From the NCBI GenBank assembly GCA_017436135.1, contig JAFSDQ010000017.1, forward strand, positions 1 through 64,000: DNA of 64,000 bases, in the 5' to 3' direction. Every line of letters starts with the position of its first letter. Position 1 is the stretch's first letter. The position numbers and the translations under genes were made by a program. The notes beneath the pieces were generated by a model. The model saw only the letters and a program-made list of their open reading frames with translations. It had not been told where the DNA came from and searched no databases. Origin of the DNA: Clostridia bacterium. GTDB taxonomy: Bacteria; Bacillota_A; Clostridia; Monoglobales; Monoglobaceae. Shown in pieces: positions 40,695 through 50,317 of this stretch.

Positions 40695-40715
40695 TACTAT
40701 CCACCGCCTTGTATA

Positions 40716-41213
40716 TTATTTTTCTTCGCTGACACCAATGGAATATACTGTGCTCCAGCATTCAGAATACTTTGTATGAATCCCCACAGAGGAGCCTACT
40801 GCCAAATATTTGTTTGCCGCTGTGTAGAATCCCCCGTCATTAACCTTTCCGTCAAATTCTATAGTAACATATACATTATACCGCTCTTCAGGAACGACTT
40901 TTTTAAAGCTTCCGTCAGCCATATTTACCTGATACAAGCCTTCCTCCCATTTGACATCTGTTACTTCGCCCATATACTCTTTGGAGGTCTTTTCGTATAA
41001 TGCCCCTCCCTTTTTAAGGGCATCCACTGTGTACATACGAACATTTTCTACCAAAAATGTACAGGTTATTTTTTCACTATTTGTAGAAATATTTTCTGTT
41101 TCTCCCGCAAAACGAAGATAAATACCTACGGCAAGAACCACTATTATAAGCACTACTGCTATGTCAACAACGCTTATTTTACCAAAAAGCTTTCCTTTTT
41201 TATCAATAATCAC
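40716..41213 (-). CDS. DUF4330-type membrane-anchored protein (second of a pair)
   Basis: A 165-residue protein with one N-terminal transmembrane helix (about 14-34) after a short cytoplasmic KKGKLFGKISVVD segment, which is the DUF4330 opening. The rest is an extracytoplasmic beta-rich domain. A GTG start is used with GGGGGG upstream. Function is unknown. It is the last gene of the surface polysaccharide operon, 18 bases after a similar gene. Confidence 0.7.
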   Translation of the reverse strand: MIIDKKGKLFGKISVVDIAVVLIIVVLAVGIYLRFAGETENISTNSEKITCTFLVENVRMYTVDALKKGGALYEKTSKEYMGEVTDVKWEEGLYQVNMADGSFKKVVPEERYNVYVTIEFDGKVNDGGFYTAANKYLAVGSSVGIHTKYSECWSTVYSIGVSEEK

Positions 41214-41231
41214 AAGCCATACCCCCCTCTT

Positions 41232-41720
41232 TTAATTCTTTTCCTCTGTGCCAACTTCGACTATATAACCATAGCCTGCCCAATTCTTGCTGTTGAGTAC
41301 GGCATTTTGTCCCACCTTGAACACATTATCTCCGATTTTTATTTTATCCTCGCTCTCTGTTCCGTCCCCCACAAGGGTTACTGTTACATCATATTCTCCC
41401 GGGATTTCCGAACGCAAAACCTTTCCGCCCACAATATCATAGCCTGTGTTCTTTGCGGTAGCTACATCCACTTTTTCAACAACTGCGTGGCTTTTGTTCT
41501 TTTCTCCGATTTCTACCTTATCTCCGCTCTTTACTACATCAACAAAGTTCTGCTCCTGTGCTACAATCTCTACCTTTATCATAGCCTTAACCTCCCGGTC
41601 AGAGCTTACCGAAACACCGCTGTCACCAAAGAGAAGATATGCACCCACCGCCAGAATTGCAACTGCAACAATTATGATTAAAAAATCCATGCCGTTTAAT
41701 CTGATTTTTTTCTTTTCCAT
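41232..41720 (-). CDS. DUF4330-type membrane-anchored protein (first of a pair)
   Basis: A 162-residue protein laid out like its neighbour: a short basic N-terminus, one transmembrane helix (about 12-32), then a beta-rich external domain with a VGDGTESEDKIKIGDNVFKV segment. The two probably arose by duplication although they have diverged strongly. It is 6 bases downstream of the GT4 gene. The ribosome site is weak, suggesting translational coupling to that gene. Confidence 0.65.
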   Translation of the reverse strand: MEKKKIRLNGMDFLIIIVAVAILAVGAYLLFGDSGVSVSSDREVKAMIKVEIVAQEQNFVDVVKSGDKVEIGEKNKSHAVVEKVDVATAKNTGYDIVGGKVLRSEIPGEYDVTVTLVGDGTESEDKIKIGDNVFKVGQNAVLNSKNWAGYGYIVEVGTEEKN

Positions 41721-41726
41721 CTGTAA

Positions 41727-42845
41727 TCAGCCCTTTCTGTTTAAAGTTCTTATATAAACATCTTCTATTCGCCTTGTATTTACTTCAGCCGTAAACTTTT
41801 CGCTGTATATTTTTTTACAATCCTCGCTCATCTTGTTGTATAAAGCATCATCACAAAACAGCTTTTCCAGAGCATCTGCCAAAGCTGCGGGATCGTGAGT
41901 CGGGGTAAGGAAGCCGTTTTTACCATCTGCAATAACCCCCGGGTTTCCGCCAAAATCAGTCACTACTGCAGGCTTGCCAAGGCTCATTCCCTCAAGCAAA
42001 GCAAGGCTTGTTGCCTCTGTCCCGAAAGAACAGTTTACCTGAACGTCCATTATGTTCATTAAAGGCTCTACATTATTTAAAAAGCCCAGCATCAACACTC
42101 TGTCCTCAAGTCCCTCTGCCTTTATCTGTGCTTTCAAATCCTCTTCCACGTCACCTGTTCCCGCAATCAGGAATTTGGCGTCTACTCCCCGCTCCTTGAG
42201 AATTTTTGCAGCCTCTACAAAATATTTATGGCCCTTTACCACATTCAGCCTTGCCGCCATAACAGCAACCTTCTCTTCAGGCTTTATGTTGTATTCTGCC
42301 TTTATTCTGTCAATTTCTTCTTTTTTGTACGGCACAAGAGTTTCTACTCCGTTTAAAATTACCTCAATCTTTCTCTGGTCGATTCCCGTATCCGTAAGGT
42401 TATCCTTTGCCGCTTCCGCAACAGCTATTATGCTGTCGGCAGTATGGTTATTGACATATCCGTTTATTACCTTTCCCAAACCTCTGGAGATTTTAGGAGA
42501 GGGAGGAAACACGCTGTGCCTTGTATAAACCGTTTTTATTCCGCAAAGCTTTGCCGCAATTCTTGCAGACATACTTGCGTGAGTATGGACAATATCAGGC
42601 TTAATTTCAGCAAACAGTTTTTTAAGAACCGATATTGCCGAAAAATCAAGGGATTTCTCCGCCAGATGCTCTGCCTCATAAATCTTTACATTATATTTCT
42701 CTGCTTCAGGCCGAAGCAGACTGTTTTTGGGAAGAATTACAGAAACCTCAAATTTTTCTCTGTCAAAATTTTTCAAAAAAGTGAGTATACACTTTCCCGC
42801 TCCCCCAATATTTGAATCCGAGGATACTTCAACTACTTTTATCAT
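41727..42845 (-). CDS. GT4 family glycosyltransferase
   Basis: A 372-residue GT-B glycosyltransferase that uses a nucleotide sugar. It has the N-terminal glycine-rich SNIGGAGKCILTFLK, the HTHASMSARIAAK segment, a linker LNGVET, and the C-terminal donor-site motif EATSLALLEGMSLGKPAVV with the conserved Glu pair (EX7E). The acceptor is unknown. The ATG overlaps the stop of the ligase gene as ATGA, and GGAGAG lies upstream. It likely builds a surface polysaccharide. Confidence 0.92.
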   Translation of the reverse strand: MIKVVEVSSDSNIGGAGKCILTFLKNFDREKFEVSVILPKNSLLRPEAEKYNVKIYEAEHLAEKSLDFSAISVLKKLFAEIKPDIVHTHASMSARIAAKLCGIKTVYTRHSVFPPSPKISRGLGKVINGYVNNHTADSIIAVAEAAKDNLTDTGIDQRKIEVILNGVETLVPYKKEEIDRIKAEYNIKPEEKVAVMAARLNVVKGHKYFVEAAKILKERGVDAKFLIAGTGDVEEDLKAQIKAEGLEDRVLMLGFLNNVEPLMNIMDVQVNCSFGTEATSLALLEGMSLGKPAVVTDFGGNPGVIADGKNGFLTPTHDPAALADALEKLFCDDALYNKMSEDCKKIYSEKFTAEVNTRRIEDVYIRTLNRKG

Positions 42846-44719
42846 TTACTTCTCTCCTTTGCTACATATACACACGCCCTGCCCATAGCAAGTACGCACC
42901 AGAATACCAGCATAACCCTGTAATTATAGAAACAGTTATCAAACATTCCCTGTACTAAAAATCCGCATATACCCGCCGTTATCGCCGTCATCAGAGTAGA
43001 CAAACTGTCGCCCTTTCCTCCATACTGATAACCTGCAGCAACCTTTTTTATAAACAGAAAAATTATTACAAGAAATACGGCTATTCCTGCAACTCCTGAC
43101 TCCACAAGCATCTGCAGAAAAAGATTGTGGGAATGAGGTGCTACAATTCCGCTGTAGGAATAAAAGGGGTATACCTGGGTAAACGCCTCTTGTCCCATTC
43201 CTATTCCCGAAACCCAGAAATCCTTTACCATTGCCAGAGTACCCATCCAAATATATACTCTGTAGGATGTGGAGGAATCTTCCATATCTCCTATACTTGA
43301 GAAACGATTTATTATGCTCTCGGGCAGCACCATTGGGATAATGGGAAGAGCAATAAGCCCCAGTCCCCACAGCTTTCCTGCCGCAAAGGTGATAAATATT
43401 GCCGCCGCAACTATGATTCCAATCCAGCAGCCCCTTGAAAAAGTCAATATAAGAGCTGCAAACATCAATCCCGATATTGCGGCATAGGTTATTTTGGTTG
43501 CCGCTCCTTTTCCTGTCCACATAAGACCTATTGACACAGGAAGAACGAGAAGTATATATTCCCCGAGGACATTGGGATTACCAAGAGTTGAGTATATTCT
43601 CATCTTGATATCCTCAAACATTCCCTCGTCCATCCATGCCTGGGCTGTGTCCCAGCCAAACAAATACTGGGCTATTCCGTAGGCACAAACTAAAAATCCC
43701 GAAAGGGTAAATACTGTCAATATACCCTTGAGCAATTTCTCTTTGTTCACAGAATTTATTATAACAAAATACATTGTCATAAAAGCAAAGTATATTGCCC
43801 AGATGCTTAAGCTTTTTATCATTACAAATGAAGTTATTCCTGCTACAAGATATACGCAGATAAAGATAACTATAAAAAATGCAACTCCGTCAAACTTAAA
43901 CCGAAAGCCCTCTGTAATCACAGCATGGATAAGCATGGACGCCAGGCAGAGCATGGACAGCCCCACCATTGCCATAGTCGGCGCAATGGGTGCCGCAAAA
44001 ACAAGGAAAAACGCCCCCGCAGAGGGTTTTTGTATAATCAGGAAAACAACTGCAATTCCCACTGCCACAAGGGGTGCAAGAAGAGGGTTTGTAAGACCGC
44101 CCACCAGACCGAGAACCAACCCTGCCACGCCTCCGAGGACAAGTCTTGTCCGACCACAGGTGTACTTTAAATCAAACCAGTTAAAATCAGGCTCTATTCC
44201 AAGGAGTCTGCAGACTAATCTGATAAGAGCCGAATCCTTTAAATATTCCGTAACATTTACATTAAAGAAAAACAAAACAACACCTATTACCAATGTCACA
44301 AAAGGAACATAGCTAAAGGAGCCTCCTCCAAGATGACTTCCCACCATTATACCAATGGACATTGTTGACATCATTTTTCCTATAAAACGAAGATTAAGTC
44401 CGAGAATGTTGGCAAGATAGCTTTTGCAAAGGCCTATTATAATACTTTTATCAAATGTATCAGCAAGCTTTTTGCCAAACTTCTTCTGCAGAAACTCTAT
44501 AAAGGTAAATGGACTTCTCACTATCCGCCCCGCTCTGCTGTCAGAAATAACATTCTCTTCAAAGTGAGCCCGCCTGAACCAGCCTGCAATTTTGCTATTC
44601 TTCCAGCTGTTTGAAATACGGTCATATATTCCTCGAATAATCTTATAGGTGGTACTGTTCTTTATAACGCTCCATATAAACAGCCATAAGGCTTCAAATA
44701 AACCGCTTTTATCGCCCAT
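42842..44719 (-). CDS. O-antigen ligase / polymerase family membrane protein
   Basis: A 625-residue polytopic protein. The Wzy/WaaL-type core (about 230-610) has about ten helices and the periplasmic-loop motif APHSHNLFLQMLVESGV (about residue 535). An extra N-terminal part of about 160 residues, rich in basic and aromatic residues, makes it longer than the usual 400-450. It probably polymerises or ligates an undecaprenyl-linked glycan. It overlaps murJ by 11 bases and the GT4 gene by 4, giving tight coupling. Confidence 0.87.
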   Translation of the reverse strand: MGDKSGLFEALWLFIWSVIKNSTTYKIIRGIYDRISNSWKNSKIAGWFRRAHFEENVISDSRAGRIVRSPFTFIEFLQKKFGKKLADTFDKSIIIGLCKSYLANILGLNLRFIGKMMSTMSIGIMVGSHLGGGSFSYVPFVTLVIGVVLFFFNVNVTEYLKDSALIRLVCRLLGIEPDFNWFDLKYTCGRTRLVLGGVAGLVLGLVGGLTNPLLAPLVAVGIAVVFLIIQKPSAGAFFLVFAAPIAPTMAMVGLSMLCLASMLIHAVITEGFRFKFDGVAFFIVIFICVYLVAGITSFVMIKSLSIWAIYFAFMTMYFVIINSVNKEKLLKGILTVFTLSGFLVCAYGIAQYLFGWDTAQAWMDEGMFEDIKMRIYSTLGNPNVLGEYILLVLPVSIGLMWTGKGAATKITYAAISGLMFAALILTFSRGCWIGIIVAAAIFITFAAGKLWGLGLIALPIIPMVLPESIINRFSSIGDMEDSSTSYRVYIWMGTLAMVKDFWVSGIGMGQEAFTQVYPFYSYSGIVAPHSHNLFLQMLVESGVAGIAVFLVIIFLFIKKVAAGYQYGGKGDSLSTLMTAITAGICGFLVQGMFDNCFYNYRVMLVFWCVLAMGRACVYVAKERSK

Positions 44720-46295
44720 TTCTATACCTCCCTCTTTTTACAAAGCCTGCAGCAACACAAGCTTCTTTAACTTTTATAACATAAGACAGTGCCAGATACA
44801 CCAAAAGGCTTGGCACTCCGCATATGCAAAGTCTTAAAAATGTCATAAGTGTACCTGTGCCAATTCCCGACACAAATCCGTCCGTTAGCTTTGCCACAAG
44901 AAAGGCGACTCCGCCGCAAGCCAATATTTTAACAGTATTTATAATAAAATCTCTGTTAATTACCCCCGCTCTTCGTTTGTTAATCATAAATCCAAGGCAG
45001 AGGGCAATTGCAATGGAGCTGACAGCGCTTGCCAATGCAAGACCGCCTACACCCATTTTCAGCACCAACACAAAGAGAGCGGCTGCACCAAGATTTACCA
45101 TTACACCGATTATTGATGTAACCATAGGAGTTTTTCCGTCAGACAGGGCATAAAAGCTCTTGTTGAGAACCTCGCATACGGCATATCCTATCATTCCGAA
45201 AGAATAGAAGAACAAGGCTTCCCCCGTAATTGCCGAGGCCTCGGCATCAAAAGCGCCTCTTTCAAACACAATGCTTATAATGGGTCTGGAAAGCGCCAGA
45301 AACATAGCACAAACAAAGGCGATTATATACACAATATATCCAACCGACATTCTTGTTGTTTCGGCAAACTCCTCACCTTTATCTTCTCCGCTGATTCTTG
45401 ATAATTTAGGGAAAATAAAGTTTGTGATTGCATAAGCAAAAACCCCAACCATTATAATATAAATCTTGTTTGCCCAATTAAGCGCCGATACGGCACCGTC
45501 ACCCATTCCCGAGCCAAAGGACATATTTATCACATTGCAAAAGGGCTGAACCCAGGAGCTTATCAAAACAGGCAGGGCAACCTTTGCCGCCTCAATTATA
45601 TCTCCGTCTTTAAAGTTCATAATAAATTTGTATCTGTAGCCAAACTTTTTCAGGTGAGGTATTTGAACCAATAACTGCATAATCCATGCTATCAGCATAG
45701 ATACCGCAACCCCCACAAGCCCCATCTTGTTTCCAAAAATCACAAGATATATTATCATTACACCGTTTGAAACAACGCTGATAAGTGAGGGAACAGTAAA
45801 TTCACCAAAGGATTGCAGTATTCCCACCGCAATATATGCCATTGCCGTAAAGGTAATCGAGGGGAAGAGTATCCGCAGAAGAGCTGCCGTTTGCTCTGTC
45901 TTTCCCGGGATCTCTGCATATCCGGGAACCATCAAATGAACTATTGGCTCTGCAAAGATTATCCCAAGCACTGCGGCGCCTGTGGCAATAAGTCCCACTA
46001 TTGCCGCAAAATTATTGGCAAAAGCCATTGCTGCCTCTTTACCTTTATGCTCTAAATTCTTGTTAAAAATGGGGACAAACGTAGATAATATGGCAACACC
46101 AAGTACCATATCAAAAAATAAAAGCGGAATCTGCGTGGCAGTATTGAGCATATCTGACTCCATGCCCTGACCATATATGTTTGCAACAAGCATTTCACGG
46201 ACTAAACCCATAACCTTGGCAAGCATAATTATTATCGCCATAACGCCTATGGTCTTTGCAGCCTTTCCGTTGTTTTGCTTTTTTTCTTTAGTCAT
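44709..46295 (-). CDS. murJ: MurJ/MviN family lipid flippase
   Basis: A 528-residue membrane protein with about fourteen helices, starting GVMAIIIMLAKVMGLVREML, the MurJ opening. Basic and polar residues in the early helices fit the lipid II-binding cavity. MurJ flips lipid II for peptidoglycan synthesis. Here it heads an operon with an O-antigen-ligase-like protein and a GT4 enzyme, so a Wzx-like role for another lipid-linked glycan is also possible. Confidence 0.9.
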   Translation of the reverse strand: MTKEKKQNNGKAAKTIGVMAIIIMLAKVMGLVREMLVANIYGQGMESDMLNTATQIPLLFFDMVLGVAILSTFVPIFNKNLEHKGKEAAMAFANNFAAIVGLIATGAAVLGIIFAEPIVHLMVPGYAEIPGKTEQTAALLRILFPSITFTAMAYIAVGILQSFGEFTVPSLISVVSNGVMIIYLVIFGNKMGLVGVAVSMLIAWIMQLLVQIPHLKKFGYRYKFIMNFKDGDIIEAAKVALPVLISSWVQPFCNVINMSFGSGMGDGAVSALNWANKIYIIMVGVFAYAITNFIFPKLSRISGEDKGEEFAETTRMSVGYIVYIIAFVCAMFLALSRPIISIVFERGAFDAEASAITGEALFFYSFGMIGYAVCEVLNKSFYALSDGKTPMVTSIIGVMVNLGAAALFVLVLKMGVGGLALASAVSSIAIALCLGFMINKRRAGVINRDFIINTVKILACGGVAFLVAKLTDGFVSGIGTGTLMTFLRLCICGVPSLLVYLALSYVIKVKEACVAAGFVKRGRYRNGR

Positions 46296-46462
46296 TTGTC
46301 AAACCGACCTTCCTGCCCCAATGGGACACAACTTACGTCATTATACAATATACTTATTATATATTACTTTATATGAAAAGTAAACAAGATACCATAAAAT
46401 TAACACAAATTTAAAATAAGATTATATTTTTGTAAATTTTCTCCCTCCCTCTTTTTTGCCAT

Positions 46463-46490
46463 AAAAAAACAGCGAGTGAAACACTCGCCG
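46463..46490 (-). terminator. Intrinsic terminator after DUF1292/ruvX genes
   Basis: Minus strand hairpin CGGCGAGTG / CACTCGCTG (46470-46490) followed by TTTTTTT, 36 bases after the DUF1292 stop. The remaining gap up to the murJ start (46296-46462) shows no gene. Confidence 0.85.
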
Positions 46491-46526
46491 TAATTTTTTG
46501 TAAAATATGCCAAGGTCTGTCCCTTA

Positions 46527-46814
46527 TTATTCTTCAAATTCAAACATTTCCTCGTTACGCTCTCTGAATATTTCGTAAACAGGAGCCATAATGTCAGGCT
46601 CGAAAATCTGTGACAGAATTTCTTCTCCCTCTTCATCCTCGTCAATGCGGAAAATCACAACCTCTGTAACCTCTTCCTCATCATCGTCATAGGGGATACA
46701 AATAACAAACTCCCTGTCCTGATATTTTACTGTGTCAAGATGTTCGAAAACCACCTTGTTCCCATCCTCATCATACAAATCTATAAGATGTGGATTTTCC
46801 TGTATCTCTGCCAT
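46527..46814 (-). CDS. DUF1292 family protein
   Basis: A 95-residue, very acidic protein opening with IDLYDEDGNKVVFEHLDTV and YVICIPYDD-like strands, the DUF1292 (YrzB) pattern. The C-terminal half is rich in Glu. Function is unknown. It follows ruvX at 29 bases, the usual Firmicutes neighbourhood, and has GGAAG upstream. Confidence 0.87.
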   Translation of the reverse strand: MAEIQENPHLIDLYDEDGNKVVFEHLDTVKYQDREFVICIPYDDDEEEVTEVVIFRIDEDEEGEEILSQIFEPDIMAPVYEIFRERNEEMFEFEE

Positions 46815-46843
46815 ATTATTCTTCCTTTCCGCCCTTGGGCAAA

Positions 46844-47254
46844 TTATCTTATACTGTCGAGATAACCCTGCAAAATATATGCCGCAGAAATACTGTCCAC
46901 CTCTGCTTTGCGTTTGGCACCTCTGACATTTGTTTCGTTCATCAAATTATGGGCAGAAACCGTAGTCAGCCTCTCGTCCCACAAAATTACAGGAATATCA
47001 ATCATATTCTCCAGCATACCTTTAAGTGCTTCGGTTTTTTGTGCCCTGGGTCCCAGGGTCCCGTTCATATTCTTGGGATAGCCAAGGATAATCTTCTCTG
47101 CACCCAATTCCTCTGCAAGTGCCGATATATGCTCTGCCACATTTTTCATACTTTTGCTTTTGTATGCTTCAAGGACATTCGCCCCAAAGCCTATGGCATC
47201 GGATACAGCAAGTCCTGTACGGCTGTCCCCAAAATCAACACCAAGTATTTTCAT
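46844..47254 (-). CDS. ruvX: Holliday junction resolvase-like protein RuvX/YqgF
   Basis: A 136-residue RNase H-fold protein. It has KILGVDFGDSRTGLAVSD with the first catalytic Asp, GYPKNMNGTLGPRA, WDERLTT and a C-terminal EVDSISAAYILQGYL segment carrying the last acidic residue. The family is linked to 16S rRNA 5' processing and Holliday junction cleavage. Start 47254 is chosen because GGTG lies 6 bases upstream. Confidence 0.94.
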   Translation of the reverse strand: MKILGVDFGDSRTGLAVSDAIGFGANVLEAYKSKSMKNVAEHISALAEELGAEKIILGYPKNMNGTLGPRAQKTEALKGMLENMIDIPVILWDERLTTVSAHNLMNETNVRGAKRKAEVDSISAAYILQGYLDSIR

Positions 47255-47414
47255 AAATATCACCAATATTCTTCTGATTCTTGTATAATTGTATCATTTA
47301 GCCTTTAATATGTCAAGTCGCATTTATGCCTTATCTTGGGGGAAAATCCTTTGTTTTTAACTTTTTTCGTATATTACATTTTGTAAACAAAAAGTAAACA
47401 AAATAAAGTAAAGA

Positions 47415-47443
47415 TTGAAATTTTTTCAATTTTGTGGTAAAAT
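47415..47443 (+). promoter_or_regulatory. Sigma-A-type promoter for the SLH-M15 gene
   Basis: TTGAAA, 17-base spacer, TAAAAT, 46 bases before the start codon. Two copies of a GTAAACAAAA-like unit lie just upstream (about 47385-47405). Confidence 0.65.
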
Positions 47444-47489
47444 AACATTGATTCGTCCAAAAAATAAAAGTTTTGAGGTGAAAAACTAT

Positions 47490-48872
47490 ATGAGAAAGAT
47501 AACAAAAAGCCTAACCGGTCTGGTTGCAGCATTGCTTCTTTTTACACAACTTTCTGCTTCTGCTTACGAACCGGATTTTTGGGCAGAGGATGCAGTTAAA
47601 AATGCAACTGCACTCAGTATTATATCAGAGCAATTTGCTGAAAAACCATTTAATCTTGCAATTTCAAGAAATGACTTTGTTAATGTAGCCGTTAATCTTT
47701 ATGCTACCCTTACTTCGGAAAATGTTTCTACCCACTCAACACAGCCCTTTACAGACACATCGGAGCCTTTCCCGAATATGGCATATTATGCAGGCATTGT
47801 CAGCGGTGACGGCGAAGGCCATTTCTTCCCCCAGGGGACTCTTACCAGACAGGAAATGTGTAAAATAATCACAAGCTTGCTGGATTCTGCAGGGGTCCTG
47901 GGTCCCTATTATCCGTCAGAGAATGTCTTCAGCGACATTCTGGATGCTGACCAAATTGCTCCCTGGGCAAAAAACCATGTTGCATTTATGCTTGACAATC
48001 ACCTTATGGCAGGTGATGATGTTGGAACCTTCCGTCCCACCGACCCTGTTACAAGACAGGAGGCAGCCATAATTGCATATCGTTGTTATGTTTTGTATGG
48101 CAAGAATCTGGAGGGACAAATCAAAACCACTCTTCGGGAAACAAAGGATATAAACGGAGCTACAATCTGCACCCTTTATAAAACCATTACTCTCCCATCG
48201 GGTGCAACTGTTGAACTTCGTTATGCAGATAACCCTGATGCGGCAGGCGAAAATAATTCATGGATTGCAGATTCCGCTACCGCTCCCAGCGGTACACCGC
48301 TGCAAATTAAGGGTGCTGACGGTCTTTATCGTTTAAAGACATATACCGAAACCCTTTCATCAGGCGAGGCTGCTGAAAAAGCAGCACGCATCTTCCCCGA
48401 CGGCAAATACTACACTTCCCAGGAAGAGGCAGACGCAAATATGACTGAAGTTACAGTAAACGTTTGGATGTTGAACGAAAATAACGAAAAGTATGCCTCT
48501 ACCCTTACCTTTAGAATAAATACTGCGTTAAAGGACGATATTTACGCAATCTTTGAAGAGATATTCTATTCCGACGACAAGCCTCCTATCAAGAATGCTA
48601 CTGCTTATGCCTGGAGGAACGCAATGTCAAGCGGTGTATACTCCGACCACAACTACGGTACGGCAATAGACCTTAACTACAACGAAAACTATTGTGTATA
48701 TAAGAGCGGTACCACCATTGGAAGCTTCTATGACCCTGAAAGCTCTGTATACTCATTCCCCCCTGACGGCACAGTTATACAAACCTTTACAAAATACGGC
48801 TGGCTCTGGGGCGGAGATGCATGGATAAACGGAACCCGTGACCACATGCACTTCTCATATTTGGGTAAATAA
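47490..48872 (+). CDS. SLH-anchored M15 family D-Ala-D-Ala carboxypeptidase
   Basis: A 460-residue secreted protein. The signal peptide (about 1-25) is followed by three SLH modules (about 26-205), a linker domain, and a C-terminal M15/VanY-type peptidase domain. Zinc ligands are visible as His387 and Asp394 in SDHNYGTAIDLN and His454 in HMHFSY. It should cleave peptidoglycan stem peptides while bound to the cell wall. Start 47490 is chosen because GAGGTG lies 9 bases upstream. SLH fused to M15 at the opposite end is a sensible wall hydrolase layout. Confidence 0.9.
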   Translation: MRKITKSLTGLVAALLLFTQLSASAYEPDFWAEDAVKNATALSIISEQFAEKPFNLAISRNDFVNVAVNLYATLTSENVSTHSTQPFTDTSEPFPNMAYYAGIVSGDGEGHFFPQGTLTRQEMCKIITSLLDSAGVLGPYYPSENVFSDILDADQIAPWAKNHVAFMLDNHLMAGDDVGTFRPTDPVTRQEAAIIAYRCYVLYGKNLEGQIKTTLRETKDINGATICTLYKTITLPSGATVELRYADNPDAAGENNSWIADSATAPSGTPLQIKGADGLYRLKTYTETLSSGEAAEKAARIFPDGKYYTSQEEADANMTEVTVNVWMLNENNEKYASTLTFRINTALKDDIYAIFEEIFYSDDKPPIKNATAYAWRNAMSSGVYSDHNYGTAIDLNYNENYCVYKSGTTIGSFYDPESSVYSFPPDGTVIQTFTKYGWLWGGDAWINGTRDHMHFSYLGK

Positions 48873-48876
48873 TTTC

Positions 48877-48908
48877 AAAAAGCAGAAACGATTTCGTTTC
48901 TGCTTTTT
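48877..48908. terminator. Terminator between SLH-M15 gene and phage terminase gene
   Basis: Perfect 15-base hairpin AAAAAGCAGAAACGA / TCGTTTCTGCTTTTT with runs of A and T at its ends, so it can work on both strands. The convergent terminase stop codon touches its edge. Confidence 0.88.
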
Positions 48909-50307
48909 ATACTATAAACCGTGAATATTTTTCTATTGGCGCAGTATCAAGGGGACTGTACTCCTTTTGCTGTGCCTTTTCGTTATATCTGACAGCTATT
49001 GGGTCAGACATCAGGAAATACTTCATTGCATCATATAAATGGTCCTCCTGACCTGTATTTACATCCTCGGGGCGGGTGGGGTCGTATCCAAGCTGGGGAA
49101 GAGTCCTTATCATATTTTTACAGGTATCAAAAAAATATATCATAGGAAGCCCCTCTTCATCAAAGGCAAGTCTGTTATGTACCTGCATTTTCCCTGCAAG
49201 GCGGTCATTGTTGCCCTTTTCAAAAAACACCCCTCTTTTTTCCATTATATCAGCTATGCTTCCCTCTGTTGAGCCTGTGCTGTTCCATATAGCAGGGTCA
49301 GCATACCCTGTTATATGGCAACCCTTATCCTCTTTTTCTTCAATTTTTCTTATCTCCTCCGCAATTTTGGAGGCAGTCCACTTTATCCCCTCGTCAGGAC
49401 GGCCCGTACACCCGTACAGTTCTCTGTAATTATAAGCTCTTCCGTCGTTATCCACCGCAAACCAAGCCACTGCAAAGGGCTTGGAATAACCAAAATCAAA
49501 GGCACGGAATCTGCGCCACTCCTTTGGAATATCAAAGGGCAAAATCACATGTGACCATCTTCTGGTTTTTGCCCCAAGGGGGGAATTTCGCCACTCGGTA
49601 AAAACCTGTCCGTCAAATATATCCCACTCTCCCTGAAGAAGAGCCTTCCTCTCGTTGAGGGGAAGCTGTTCAAGTCTTTTTACATACCCCTTGTCCGCTT
49701 CCATCAAAAACACATTATCCGTCACAAAGGAGGGAATAAAAAGCCTTTTCATTCCTGTTTCTTTATCAATATGAACAACATTTGGCTCAAAGCCGTCTAT
49801 AAATCTTCTCTTCACCCAGGAATGTCCGATTCCCCCGGGGTTTGTGCTTGACTTTACCATTTTGGGATATGGATTTACCCCTCTTATTCTTGAAATAAGA
49901 TAGGTATATTGCTCCTCGGTAAAGTGGGTCAGCTCATCAAATCTTATTACATCATACTCTGCCCCCTGATACCTCAAAACATCTGTTTTTGTGGCACAAT
50001 AGCCAAACTCTATCACCGAGCCGTTCACAAACATCCACTTCCTGACAGTGGACAAATATTTACATACACCTTTGGGATAAAATCCAAGAGAGGTGAAAAT
50101 TAGAGAATGCTCCAGCTCGGGAAAGGTTTTTCTTAAAATAAGCTGTCGGCTGCCCGAATATTTAAGGGCATACAGGAGGGCATCCACCAGCTGTCCGTAC
50201 GATTTACCGCCTCCTGCCGCACCCCCGAACAATACCTCATCCGCATCTGCTTCCATAAATGCCCGCTGGGTTTTCGTAAGTTCTAAATTAAGCTGCATTT
50301 TCTTCAT
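48907..50307 (-). CDS. terL: Phage terminase large subunit
   Basis: A 466-residue DNA-packaging motor. The ATPase domain has the P-loop FGGAAGGGKSYGQLVDAL (about residue 30) and Walker B YDVIRFDELTHF (about residue 124). The nuclease domain has FRAFDFGYSKPFAVAWF, TGYADPAIWN and a C-terminal DHLYDAMKYFLM, so the acidic triad appears intact. Length is complete for the family and no frameshift is seen. It is the last gene of the minus-strand phage transcript. Confidence 0.95.
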   Translation of the reverse strand: MKKMQLNLELTKTQRAFMEADADEVLFGGAAGGGKSYGQLVDALLYALKYSGSRQLILRKTFPELEHSLIFTSLGFYPKGVCKYLSTVRKWMFVNGSVIEFGYCATKTDVLRYQGAEYDVIRFDELTHFTEEQYTYLISRIRGVNPYPKMVKSSTNPGGIGHSWVKRRFIDGFEPNVVHIDKETGMKRLFIPSFVTDNVFLMEADKGYVKRLEQLPLNERKALLQGEWDIFDGQVFTEWRNSPLGAKTRRWSHVILPFDIPKEWRRFRAFDFGYSKPFAVAWFAVDNDGRAYNYRELYGCTGRPDEGIKWTASKIAEEIRKIEEKEDKGCHITGYADPAIWNSTGSTEGSIADIMEKRGVFFEKGNNDRLAGKMQVHNRLAFDEEGLPMIYFFDTCKNMIRTLPQLGYDPTRPEDVNTGQEDHLYDAMKYFLMSDPIAVRYNEKAQQKEYSPLDTAPIEKYSRFIV

Positions 50308-50317
50308 TTTTATCCCC

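Noticed and set aside
43728..44312. A 194-codon plus-strand open frame
   Set aside because: It is antisense to the O-antigen-ligase-like gene, which has clear family motifs, membrane helices and coupled neighbours.
47385..47410. Short GTAAACAAA-like direct repeats ahead of the SLH-M15 promoter
   Set aside because: Only two imperfect AT-rich copies exist. They might be a regulator site, but are too weak to call as a repeat or CRISPR element.
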